NCBI GenBank assembly: GCA_910586445.1
Contig: CAJUHV010000008.1
Coordinates: 1 to 64,000 of the forward strand
Length of the DNA stretch: 64,000 nt
Direction: 5' to 3'
Origin: an uncultured Eubacterium sp.
GTDB taxonomy: Bacteria > Bacillota > Clostridia > Lachnospirales > Lachnospiraceae
The notes below the pieces were generated by a model. That model made no database searches, had not been told where the DNA came from, and saw only the letters and a program-made list of their open reading frames with translations. Both the position numbers and the translations under genes were made by a program. Below are positions 26,305 to 34,787 of the stretch, piece by piece. Numbering within the stretch: position 1 is the first letter of the stretch; each line of letters begins with the position of its first letter.

Positions 26305-26342
26305 ATGGACGCCAATAACGATATACAGTTACTGGCGTCCAT
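26305..26342 (-). promoter_or_regulatory. Stem-loop between flgL and fliW
   Basis: A 15-base stem (ATGGACGCCARTAAC/GTTAYTGGCGTCCAT) with an eight-base loop is followed on the minus strand only by ATTTAAAAC. With no good T-run it is more likely an mRNA processing or stability element, or a weak attenuator, than a strong terminator. Confidence 0.5.
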
Positions 26343-26364
26343 GCCCTGGCTTCTTATATTCTGA

Positions 26365-28197
26365 TTAAATAAAGTCTAATAATGTCATTTTGCCTATTTT
26401 GGCTGCTGCCTGCAGTGCCGCCTGATAGGCTACTGAGGCTGCTGAATAGTTGATTACCAGTTCCGATAAATCCATATCCTCATTAATAGACTTTAATTCC
26501 TTAAACGTAGATTCTTGAATGCTCATACGGTTTTTCGTCAACGATACGCGCTCTCCACGTCCGCCTAAATCTGTGATTTCCAAATCTACCTTATCACGGT
26601 AATCCTGGAATTTTGTAATGTATGCACTGTATGTGTCATGCATGTTCTGATTTGCATAATCCAGCTGCTTCTGTGCGACATCCAGCCACGCATTTAGGTT
26701 TTTCAGCTCTGCCTCACTGTAATCGCCGGTATCTATTTTCTTTTTGATCGCATCTACAGTATCCTGTGCAGATATTGCCATCTGTACGATCTCAATAAGA
26801 TCATCCATATCACGGCGGATATCAGAATTAAACACTTCCCTTGCTTCGGTATTGATCTGCATCTGCTGTCCGCCTGCGATATTATAAAAGATCCCCTGTG
26901 TAATCCATTCGCCATTTTCATCAAAGTTGACATAAGTGATGTCATCACGTTCTTCCATATAACGCGTGCAGTTAAAGTAATACTCCGGGCGGAGCTCGCC
27001 GGATTCAAAGCCATTTTTGGTATAATCAAATCCAAACGAAACACGATTTTCATCAAAAAGCTTCGCCAGCTTATCGCCGAAAAGCAGCTCGCCGCTTTCT
27101 GCGTCAAATACCACTTCATTTTCACCGATCTTATAGCCGTCTTTTCTTAAATCACTCGTATTTGAAACGCGGTAGGTAACTTCCTGGCCGTTTACCATAG
27201 CCGGCAGATACGGATCGCCGTTTGCATCTGTACTCGTAACAACGGATACAGTTTTTACTGGTGCAGGCTGCGGAACATTTGCAGGATCTGCCTGCCATGC
27301 ATTCCATTCGTCCTGATCGTATACATCATAGGTATATACATCATTGCCATTTGCATTTTGAGTAATATTAGGATTTTGATCATCCAAATGGAATCCTGCC
27401 ACTTGTGTAGGTGACTGTGGAACTAAAGGCGGCGTCTTCGTGTTATCGATCGAGAACGTATAACCTTCTGTAGTGATCGACTGCGCATTGTTTGTGATCG
27501 CCATCTGTACTGTCTCACCCGCTGCATTTACGTAGGAAAGGCTCAGCGAGGTGCTGTCTTTATCAATATTATCATAAGCCAGCCTCAGACGGTTTAACTC
27601 CACTTCATTAAACGGTTCTGCTGGTGTCTGTGCTACTTTGCCGTCGGATGTATCTTCAAACCTGCCTGCATAATACTTCTTTTTTTCTATATCTTTAAAT
27701 GTAAATCTCTCAGAGATATCATATTTCTGTTTCTTTGCATCCGCATCATCCGTAAATGTTAAATTCTGATTTGTTTTCCACCCTGTAAATATCGTCCTAC
27801 CCGCATAATCTGCGTTTCCTTCAGAATAGACCTGCTGCTGCAGAGACTGAAGTTCTTTTAAAATAGCCCGGCGGTTTTCCTGCTCTAATACATCATTCGC
27901 CCCGTATACTACCTGGTCATATGCATCCTTTAACAGATCCTTCATATTGATCAGTGCTGTCTGTGTACAATCCATCCAAGACTCTGTATCCGGGATATTA
28001 TTTGTATAATACTGTGTAATCGTACTCAGCGTACTGCGCAGGCGCAGTGAACGGATCGCTATAACCGGATTGTCGGAAGGCTTGGTGATCTTTTTCTGTG
28101 AAGACATCTGATTGTTTGTGTAATTTACTTTTGCCCTGTTCGTATTGATGTTTGTCTTTGTCTTCTTAACAACCATCGAATTGGTAATTCTCATCAT
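26365..28197 (-). CDS. flgL: Hook-filament junction protein FlgL (HAP3), enlarged
   Basis: The N-terminal domain RITNSMVVKKTKTNINTNRA, KKITKPSDNPVIAIRSLRLR and the C-terminal YSAASVAYQAALQAAAKIGK, MTLLDFI are typical of FlgL, related to flagellin D0/D1. FlgL joins hook-side HAP1 to the filament. At 610 residues it is about twice the common 300 or so. The surplus lies at about residues 165-450 (for example SLSYVNAAGETVQMAITNNA) and is rich in Asp, Asn and Thr, as in surface-exposed D2/D3 insertions. AAGGAGG precedes MM at the start. Confidence 0.92.
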   Translation of the reverse strand: MMRITNSMVVKKTKTNINTNRAKVNYTNNQMSSQKKITKPSDNPVIAIRSLRLRSTLSTITQYYTNNIPDTESWMDCTQTALINMKDLLKDAYDQVVYGANDVLEQENRRAILKELQSLQQQVYSEGNADYAGRTIFTGWKTNQNLTFTDDADAKKQKYDISERFTFKDIEKKKYYAGRFEDTSDGKVAQTPAEPFNEVELNRLRLAYDNIDKDSTSLSLSYVNAAGETVQMAITNNAQSITTEGYTFSIDNTKTPPLVPQSPTQVAGFHLDDQNPNITQNANGNDVYTYDVYDQDEWNAWQADPANVPQPAPVKTVSVVTSTDANGDPYLPAMVNGQEVTYRVSNTSDLRKDGYKIGENEVVFDAESGELLFGDKLAKLFDENRVSFGFDYTKNGFESGELRPEYYFNCTRYMEERDDITYVNFDENGEWITQGIFYNIAGGQQMQINTEAREVFNSDIRRDMDDLIEIVQMAISAQDTVDAIKKKIDTGDYSEAELKNLNAWLDVAQKQLDYANQNMHDTYSAYITKFQDYRDKVDLEITDLGGRGERVSLTKNRMSIQESTFKELKSINEDMDLSELVINYSAASVAYQAALQAAAKIGKMTLLDFI

Positions 28198-28211
28198 AGC
28201 TGTTTCCCTCC

Positions 28212-30119
28212 TTATACACCGGTCTGCGTAATCAGGCGATCATACATCTGATTCATGGTTGATATAATCTTGGATGCCAGATTGTATGCATTCTGGAACT
28301 TCACAAGATCTAATCCTTCCTCATCCTCATCTACACTGAATACCGACATACGGTAAGTATCCATCGTCACGCCGATATCTGAATAATTCGAATACAAGAT
28401 CTCTGCCTCCTGGCCGTCCACTGTTACGTCAGTAACGATGTATTCCAAAAACTGCACGCCGTCAGAGCCTCTGTAAATAACATCCTTTGAGTGCATGTCA
28501 ATCATCTTATCTACAAGCCCAGCTTCACTTTCTTCTTCGTCTGTCTTGGAAGAAGAGGCAAAATATCTGGAATCCTTCATACTCTTATCATTTACGGCCG
28601 CATTTTCTGCTGTCATATAATAATAATTGCTCTCATCTGACCGATATGTGGTAGATGTATTTTTCTTTCCATCTGCCAGGTGGGTATCTTCAAATGTATT
28701 TTCTTTGCCGCTTGGCATTTTAGATATAAAGAAGGCACCCATCTGATTGCCGTCAATATCTACACCGCCGTTTAAATATTCGTCACTGCTGCCCGGCACC
28801 AATGATCCATCACCATTGCCGTATATTTGTATATCATTAAACTTACGGCAGAATGAACGCAGAAATTCATTCATCTGCGACATATAATACGGGATGCCGC
28901 GGGCATCTATTGCCCGGCCGATGCTGACATCTTTTCCGACCTTTCCGCCCAGTGTTGACAAATCCTTATCTGTCAGCTCAAACGAATAGGTGGCAGTCTC
29001 GTTGCCTTTTTCATCAACCGTAACCGTCATTTCAAAGCTCGAATAATTATATACGCGGTTTGCAATCGTGATCTGTCCGGTCGGCGGCATATTCATCCCC
29101 TCTACATTTGTAATGTTCGGGTCTGTAATATAGATCTTTTTGTTAATGGAATCTACATTGGAAAGCGTTCCCTGGAAGTTTTCTTTGTTATTGCCGTCGC
29201 GGATATCCAGTACTGCTTTCAGCTGGCCGGACATCGTATCTGCAGAAGCGTAAAACTCGTTGCCTGTATGTGCCCAGCGGATATCATACAGTCCTTCGAT
29301 ATCATTCTGGTTTACCTTATCAGTACGTGCATAGCATTCCAGCTGATTAAACTCATTGCCGTCTACCAACAGCTGGCCCTGCAGCCGGATGCGGAAATTC
29401 GTGCCTCCCAGATATTTATCTGGATCATTGCTGTTCATCACCTGCGTCTCTTCGGTCTCTACCGGTACCAGCTGTGACAGCTGGTCGATTAAATATGCCC
29501 TCTGGTCACGCAGCTCGTTTGCATGCCTTCCCTGTATCTCAATCGTATTAATCTTGTCATTGAGAATCGCAATCTTTTGTGCATATGAATTAACCTCTGC
29601 TACAAGAGCCCGTACTTCCTGATTACAGTCTGACTGGAGCGATTTTAGGTTGTAGGACATATTATTAAAATATTCCATCAGGCTCTGCGCATTGTTGATA
29701 AACTGCGTACGGATATATAAGTCCGCACCCGATCCCTTTAATGACTCCAGGGAATTGGTCATTGTCTTATAGATCGAAACAAAGCCTTCTATGCTATCAT
29801 CATCGTCCCGGAATAGGTTTTCAATCTGGGACATATAATAAATCTTTTTCTCGTACTGGCCGATATTGCTGTTATTTGTCCAGTATTTCACGTCATAATA
29901 ATTATTACGCATCTGCGTAATGGATTCAGCATCTACACCGCTGCCTAATGTACCATACGTATAATTGCGCAGTGCGCCTTTCGCTGACAGGTTCGTCACC
30001 TGCCTGCTGTAGCCGGGTGTATTTGCATTTGCCACGTTATTGGCTACTGTATTTGTACAGACTGAATATGCATTCAGTGCTGAATAGCCGATATTTAATC
30101 CAAAAAATGTAGAACTCAT
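28212..30119 (-). CDS. flgK: Hook-associated protein FlgK (HAP1), second copy
   Basis: This 635-residue protein has FlgK_N SSTFFGLNIGYSALNAYSVC, TVANNVANANTPGYSRQVTN and a C-terminal SxxNxAY motif, KFQNAYNLASKIISTMNQMY. It forms the first ring at the hook-filament junction. It lies directly after another flgK-like gene (30142-32136). The two differ widely in their middle regions. This one is closer to a canonical HAP1 (ALVAEVNSYAQKIAILNDKI). Confidence 0.9.
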   Translation of the reverse strand: MSSTFFGLNIGYSALNAYSVCTNTVANNVANANTPGYSRQVTNLSAKGALRNYTYGTLGSGVDAESITQMRNNYYDVKYWTNNSNIGQYEKKIYYMSQIENLFRDDDDSIEGFVSIYKTMTNSLESLKGSGADLYIRTQFINNAQSLMEYFNNMSYNLKSLQSDCNQEVRALVAEVNSYAQKIAILNDKINTIEIQGRHANELRDQRAYLIDQLSQLVPVETEETQVMNSNDPDKYLGGTNFRIRLQGQLLVDGNEFNQLECYARTDKVNQNDIEGLYDIRWAHTGNEFYASADTMSGQLKAVLDIRDGNNKENFQGTLSNVDSINKKIYITDPNITNVEGMNMPPTGQITIANRVYNYSSFEMTVTVDEKGNETATYSFELTDKDLSTLGGKVGKDVSIGRAIDARGIPYYMSQMNEFLRSFCRKFNDIQIYGNGDGSLVPGSSDEYLNGGVDIDGNQMGAFFISKMPSGKENTFEDTHLADGKKNTSTTYRSDESNYYYMTAENAAVNDKSMKDSRYFASSSKTDEEESEAGLVDKMIDMHSKDVIYRGSDGVQFLEYIVTDVTVDGQEAEILYSNYSDIGVTMDTYRMSVFSVDEDEEGLDLVKFQNAYNLASKIISTMNQMYDRLITQTGV

Positions 30120-30141
30120 ATATTCACCTCACATCACTTAT

Positions 30142-32136
30142 TTAAAGTCCCGATACAAGTAATTCGATCATGTCACTGACTGTCTGAATATAACGGCTTG
30201 AAGCGTTATACGCATTCTGATATTTAATCATTCTGGTCAGCTCCTCATCTGAAGAAACACCAATCACGCCGTCACGCTGATTTTCTACCGCAGCTACCGT
30301 TCCTTCCAGGCTCTCTGCAGTAGATTCGTACCCAGATCCAATGATTGCAATTTCCCCGATCATTTCCTTATAGTATTCGCTGAATGTATACGTGGCATCT
30401 GGATAACGCGGGCTGATCGCCAGCGACTGGTTCTGCCAGATCTGTGTCAGCTTAAACGCCATGCTCTGATCTACTTCCATCTGGCTGTTGATATGAGGAA
30501 GATTTTTTACCTGCTGAAGCAGGTTTTGATTTATGGATATCTCCATAGCTGTATACTGCTTGGACGTATCGTACTTATAATTTTCATTGAGCACATATAC
30601 TTCCTGGCCGCCTAATCTATTCAAAATATATTTTTCATTGCCTGATTTATTCCAAGGCATATATGGCTCATCGATTCCTGATACTCTGGTTCCTGTCGCA
30701 CCTGTCACCGGATTGTAGCTTTCGTATGTTGTCACCGTCGTACCTTTCTCAGGATCGAATACGCGATACGATTCTCCATTTGAATAGTATGCCTCTTTTG
30801 AATCATTGATATCTTCTTCATTATATATATAATACTCACGCCACTCCTGCTTTTCCTCATCGTAAGCAGTGACTTTTTGATACCGTTCACACCCTGCCCT
30901 TGTAAACAGCTCCTGCGGCGGCAGCTTGCCGTCTGCCCCTACGTAGCAGTTTTCTTCATCCAGCACTTTTATATTCTTAAAATGTGAAACAGTACCGTCT
31001 GCATTCTGCACCCATAAAGAATCCATATTTTTATTCGGCACAAATATGTCATTGATCTGTTTTACAATCGCATGCACGAGATTGTCAAATTCTGCCTGCG
31101 TATTCTGCATAATAGACAATCCGACATTCGAATCGTAAAAGTCAGGATTGGCATTCATAATATCGTTAAAATTGGAACTGTTCAGACCCCTCGCCTGAAT
31201 CAATGCTTTTAATGCTCCAATATCTGTATCATATTCTGTACAGATTTTCTGTGAAAAATCAAATACTTCTGTATACAAGCCGCCGTCTTCATTTGACAAA
31301 TGCGGCCAGTACGGCGTAATAAAGCCGGACATGCGGTCTGTCTTTTTGCCCATCTCGTAGTAGAACATCTCATCTGCTACCAGTACGTTCTCAAACTTTA
31401 AGGAAACTGAACCGCCGGTACCTTCTGTATATGATATATTGCCGTATTTGCTCAGCTGGTCGATTGCATAATCCCTGGCATCACGCTCATTCATCGCTGT
31501 TTCCCGGCCCGCTGCTTCTATCGTCTGTATTCTGACGTTCAATTCATAGATCTGCTTTATATATTTATTGATCTGGTCAATATTTTCTGAGATCTGCCTG
31601 TTAATATTGTACTGATAATCCATCAGTCCTTTGTAGACTGCCTGTGCCCTGGAGACAAACAGGCTCGCCTTCTGGACAACAAGGTTCTGGTTTGCCATAT
31701 CAGAAGGATCTTTGGAAAACTCTTCAAACGCCTGCCACAGGCTGCCGTCATGATTATCGTGTTCGCTGTAGCCGTCTAAAATCTGCTGAAAAGCCGTTCC
31801 TTCTAATTCTTGAAAATAATTCTGTACCTCATCAATTGCTTCGAAAGAGGCCGCATAATAAGACTGCCTGCCGTTTTCTCTGCGATACGCCTTATCTAAA
31901 AAGATATCTCTTGCATGGACGAGTTCTCCGATTGAAGTTCCCAGTCCGGTTAATTTTTTGTTTCCGTTCTTCGCGTATGCAATATTGTTATAATGCGTAT
32001 CACGAAAAACAACCTGCTGACGTACATACCCAGGGGTATTTACGTTGGCCAGGTTGTTCGCTACGTTGTTGATCGAATCCCGCGAAGAAATCAGTCCTGA
32101 ATGCCCTATATAAAGGGAACCCATGCCATTCGCCAT
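30142..32136 (-). CDS. flgK: Hook-associated protein FlgK (HAP1), first copy
   Basis: This 664-residue FlgK family protein begins GMGSLYIGHSGLISSRDSIN, with NNVANNLANVNTPGYVRQQV, and ends TRMIKYQNAYNASSRYIQTV, SDMIELLVSGL. Two adjacent flgK genes are unusual. Both keep D0 sequences for packing into the junction, so they may make two rings or be used alternately. The middle region (about 360-560) is rich in Tyr, Glu and Asn and unlike that of the second copy. The ribosome binding site AGGAGAG lies upstream. Confidence 0.88.
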   Translation of the reverse strand: MANGMGSLYIGHSGLISSRDSINNVANNLANVNTPGYVRQQVVFRDTHYNNIAYAKNGNKKLTGLGTSIGELVHARDIFLDKAYRRENGRQSYYAASFEAIDEVQNYFQELEGTAFQQILDGYSEHDNHDGSLWQAFEEFSKDPSDMANQNLVVQKASLFVSRAQAVYKGLMDYQYNINRQISENIDQINKYIKQIYELNVRIQTIEAAGRETAMNERDARDYAIDQLSKYGNISYTEGTGGSVSLKFENVLVADEMFYYEMGKKTDRMSGFITPYWPHLSNEDGGLYTEVFDFSQKICTEYDTDIGALKALIQARGLNSSNFNDIMNANPDFYDSNVGLSIMQNTQAEFDNLVHAIVKQINDIFVPNKNMDSLWVQNADGTVSHFKNIKVLDEENCYVGADGKLPPQELFTRAGCERYQKVTAYDEEKQEWREYYIYNEEDINDSKEAYYSNGESYRVFDPEKGTTVTTYESYNPVTGATGTRVSGIDEPYMPWNKSGNEKYILNRLGGQEVYVLNENYKYDTSKQYTAMEISINQNLLQQVKNLPHINSQMEVDQSMAFKLTQIWQNQSLAISPRYPDATYTFSEYYKEMIGEIAIIGSGYESTAESLEGTVAAVENQRDGVIGVSSDEELTRMIKYQNAYNASSRYIQTVSDMIELLVSGL

Positions 32137-32157
32137 AATTGCTCACTCTCCTGTCCG

Positions 32158-32670
32158 TTATTGTTTTGCATCAAATCCGCTTCCCCCTAATATATCTCCC
32201 GTATTATAAGCGTTTTTGTTATAATTCGCTGTCTCGGGTGCGGTGCGCATGCTTCGAAACAGAGTCAGGTCAAACTCTACCATATCCAGAGCCTGATTCA
32301 GCAATGTCTGGTTTTGTTCATTTATTTTCCGAACTTCTGCTAATGTCGTCTTCAACTGTGTTTTTACGTTTTCTAACCGCTGCTGTTCCTTTGGCTGGCT
32401 GCTCAGCATCTCCAAGATCGAATCTAATGTAAAACCCTCATCCGGTTTGTTCAGCACCACCGACATATCATGCATGACCTTCCGGCGGCGGTTATCCAGA
32501 TTTTGAATTTTACTGGCCACATCCTGCTCCATGTCTACGATTTTTTCCAGCGCTGGAACATCGGCTTCTATGATGACCTGTTTTTTCTCCTTAGACAATT
32601 CAGCCAGCTTCTGGTACTCTTTGTTCTCGCTTTCTAAGACCTGAACCAGGTCATCCATTAAACTTGCCAC
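32158..32670 (-). CDS. flgN: Flagellar export chaperone FlgN
   Basis: This 170-residue helical protein, MASLMDDLVQVLESENKEYQ then KLAELSKEKKQVIIEADVPA, LEKIVDMEQDVASKIQNLDN, matches the FlgN family that binds FlgK and FlgL before export. It sits between flgM and the two flgK genes, the usual order. Confidence 0.92.
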   Translation of the reverse strand: MASLMDDLVQVLESENKEYQKLAELSKEKKQVIIEADVPALEKIVDMEQDVASKIQNLDNRRRKVMHDMSVVLNKPDEGFTLDSILEMLSSQPKEQQRLENVKTQLKTTLAEVRKINEQNQTLLNQALDMVEFDLTLFRSMRTAPETANYNKNAYNTGDILGGSGFDAKQ

Positions 32671-32730
32671 GTTTTATCCTCGCATTTCCATAGCTGCCAA
32701 AGTCACTTGAAATAAAAACAATTTTTGAAA

Positions 32731-33012
32731 TTATTTCTGTGCTGCTTGATAACTTGCCAATAGTTTGCTCGCAAAATCTCCAGTATCAACGTCATAGTTC
32801 CCAGACTGTATGCTTGATTTAAGCTCTGCTACCCTATCTTCCCTGATATCCGAAGCTGCTGCGACTGCCTGTTTTGCGATTTGATAATCCCTGCCTGCTC
32901 TTGAAATCTGAACCTGATCACGTGCAGAAGCAGTTTCTGCAGTATTTTTCACTTTTGAAGGCTTTGTTGTCTTATACATTGCAGCGATCTGGTTATAAGC
33001 ATCTATACGCAT
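32731..33012 (-). CDS. flgM: Anti-sigma-28 factor FlgM
   Basis: FlgM holds sigma-28 inactive until it is exported on hook completion. The C-terminal sigma-binding part is clear: DQVQISRAGRDYQIAKQAVA, REDRVAELKSSIQSGNYDVD. I place the start at ATG 33012 (MRIDAYNQ), because GGAG lies nine bases upstream of it but directly abuts the ATG at 33021. The result is 93 residues. It heads the late-flagellar operon. Confidence 0.93.
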   Translation of the reverse strand: MRIDAYNQIAAMYKTTKPSKVKNTAETASARDQVQISRAGRDYQIAKQAVAAASDIREDRVAELKSSIQSGNYDVDTGDFASKLLASYQAAQK

Positions 33013-33094
33013 AATAGGCATCTCCTTTCATCGTTTCGTCCCTGAATGATAATTTTTAGATACTCCACTTCCCTTGTGAAGTTCTATACCTTGT

Positions 33095-33121
33095 TTATCG
33101 GACGTTTTTTGAATTTTGTTA
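33095..33121 (-). promoter_or_regulatory. Sigma-28 promoter of the flgM operon
   Basis: On the minus strand TAAC, 15 bases, then TCCGATAA. One base of the -35 departs from TAAA. It would drive flgM-flgN-flgK-flgK-flgL and possibly fliW-csrA, and so places FlgM under feedback from its own target. Confidence 0.75.
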
Positions 33122-33220
33122 GTTGTTTTGATAATTTTATTTAAAAATAGTAGTCAGTAATATAATTTCATGCGTAGTATATCCATTTTTTATCTTTTTA
33201 CTCACAGCCTGGTTTTTGAA

Positions 33221-34246
33221 TCAGCTGAATCTGTTTTTATAAAAAGTTAATATCTTTTGGCATGGAGCTTCGATCAGCACATAGCTGATATATGCCGCTG
33301 CAAATGCAGCTGCAGTGCATGCTATTAAAAAAACACTTCTTATACAGCCTTCCTTGTATATGTGAAAAAGTTCAAAGGCTACAGGATGCATTAAAAATAA
33401 AGAATAGCTTATTTTTGATACAAACAGTATACATCGATTTTCTGTCTGAAGCTGCCTGATATAAAGATAAATAAAAAACGCCGGTGCTAATATAAATGAG
33501 GCAAGATAATTATACCCATGTAATCCATCTCCCACAGTAAAATCATATCCTATAATAATTGAAGCCGCTGCCACCAGAAAAAATACAAGTATTGATACCT
33601 TTACTTTATTCTCCTCGAGCAGTTTTTCATGGTGCAGACGCAGTATATGCCCAAGCAATGCCGCAGCAAACAGCAGCATTATTCCAACCGGCAGTTTCCC
33701 CTGCAGCCTGCTGCGGACAAACGCCGCGCACAATATGCCTGTGCACAGCAGGTAAAACCCCCCTAAAACCACTTTCGTCTCTTTTACATATTTTTTGAAT
33801 ATAATACATAAAATATAAATAATGATATTGTATGGCAATACCCAGCTTGCCCCGTTTACATTTCCTATTCCAAAAAACATTTGAAGCAGTGTCAAATTTA
33901 TTAAAATCTCTGTAATGGAATAGCCCCTGCCCAATGCAGATGCGGCTATGCTTAATCCCAAAACAGACACAATGTATACCGGATAAATACGCACTATACG
34001 GCTGACAGCAAATTCCTTATTACTTTTCCCATAGCAGCTCCACGGTACCAGATATCCCGTTATCAGAAAAAACGAAACAACCCCCATCTGCCCGATATTA
34101 AAAAAATCCTTCGTCAATACATCAAACAGCTTCGAGTCATAATGCAGCAGGTCTCTGGCAAAAGGCCACAAATGCTCCAGCATAACCATCAAGGCAGCTG
34201 TTCCCCTTATAAATTCAATAAAACCTATTTTTCCTTTTTGAACCAT
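33221..34246 (-). CDS. Membrane acyltransferase (acyltransferase 3 family)
   Basis: About 341 residues with roughly ten hydrophobic segments. The start FIEFIRGTAALMVMLEHLWP has the conserved R-G-x-A and the histidine (EHLW) of acyltransferase 3 proteins, which O-acetylate or O-acylate glycans. An upstream TTG at 34264 is in frame, but GAGGGG ten bases before ATG 34246 favours the latter. It stands alone on the minus strand between the flagellar operon and gene debris. It might modify the flagellar or another surface glycan; this is inferred from proximity only. Confidence 0.8.
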   Translation of the reverse strand: MVQKGKIGFIEFIRGTAALMVMLEHLWPFARDLLHYDSKLFDVLTKDFFNIGQMGVVSFFLITGYLVPWSCYGKSNKEFAVSRIVRIYPVYIVSVLGLSIAASALGRGYSITEILINLTLLQMFFGIGNVNGASWVLPYNIIIYILCIIFKKYVKETKVVLGGFYLLCTGILCAAFVRSRLQGKLPVGIMLLFAAALLGHILRLHHEKLLEENKVKVSILVFFLVAAASIIIGYDFTVGDGLHGYNYLASFILAPAFFIYLYIRQLQTENRCILFVSKISYSLFLMHPVAFELFHIYKEGCIRSVFLIACTAAAFAAAYISYVLIEAPCQKILTFYKNRFS

Positions 34247-34459
34247 TATATTTATTCCCCTCAAAATTCTATCAGTCTATATTTTCTCCGATTTCATTAC
34301 ATACTAGTCCTTAATCAACTGCTGCGCAAGATAATTTATAAAAATTGCAAAATAATCTGTTCTGAAACGTCTTTGAAGAGAGAAATAAATCCTGCCTTCT
34401 ATCGTCGCCCTGACCGCCGCTTCTAGCCCCTTTATTTTCAGTGCTTATTATTGGAACAT

Positions 34460-34774
34460 ATGCGCCAGCTTTCCGGAAAAATGGACAGGGGATATGCTAA
34501 AGCCGTTCTTGAGGCAGCATTCAAGGCAAATATTCAGATTTTAAGAGAATGAATGGGAGATGTCAGTATGAGTAAAGAATTACTGGAGATTGTGAAACCA
34601 ATCATTGAGCCTCAGATACTTTTAAGGGAACAAAATGCCTTAGAAAAAGGCATTCAAAAAGGTATCAAAAAAGGCGGAGCGAGTTTTAAAAACCATTCCC
34701 ACAATCTGTATCCTCCACAAACGGTGAAGTACATCTTGCGAAAAGCATTTTTCAAACTCGCTTTAGTGTACTGA
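34460..34774 (+). pseudogene. Gene debris interrupted by an inverted-repeat element
   Basis: Two plus-strand fragments follow one another. Codons 34460-34552 read MRQLSGKMDRGYAKAVLEAA and end at a TGA. ATG 34568, with GGGAG before it, then reads MSKELLEIVKPIIEPQILLR and EQNALEKGIQKGIKKGG. At 34678 the element described separately begins and supplies the remaining codons to 34774. The second fragment's lysine/glycine-rich pattern resembles the C-terminal tail of Rpn/PD-(D/E)XK transposase-like proteins; that is a weak match. The remainder of the 34247-34787 gap shows nothing. Confidence 0.5.
34678..34762. mobile_element. 85-bp MITE-like inverted-repeat element
   Basis: Left end AGCGAGTTTTAAAAACCATT and right end (reverse complement) AGCGAGTTTGAAAAATGCTT are near-identical inverted repeats of about 23 bp. 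They are related to the ends of the 192-bp element at 57792. The centre has no coding sense. It lies inside a small reading frame. Confidence 0.65.
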
Positions 34775-34787
34775 TCTATTGATATAT

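Noticed and set aside
26305..26342. Strong terminator between flgL and fliW
   Set aside because: The stem is strong but no T-run follows on the coding strand, so I kept it only as a processing or attenuation candidate.
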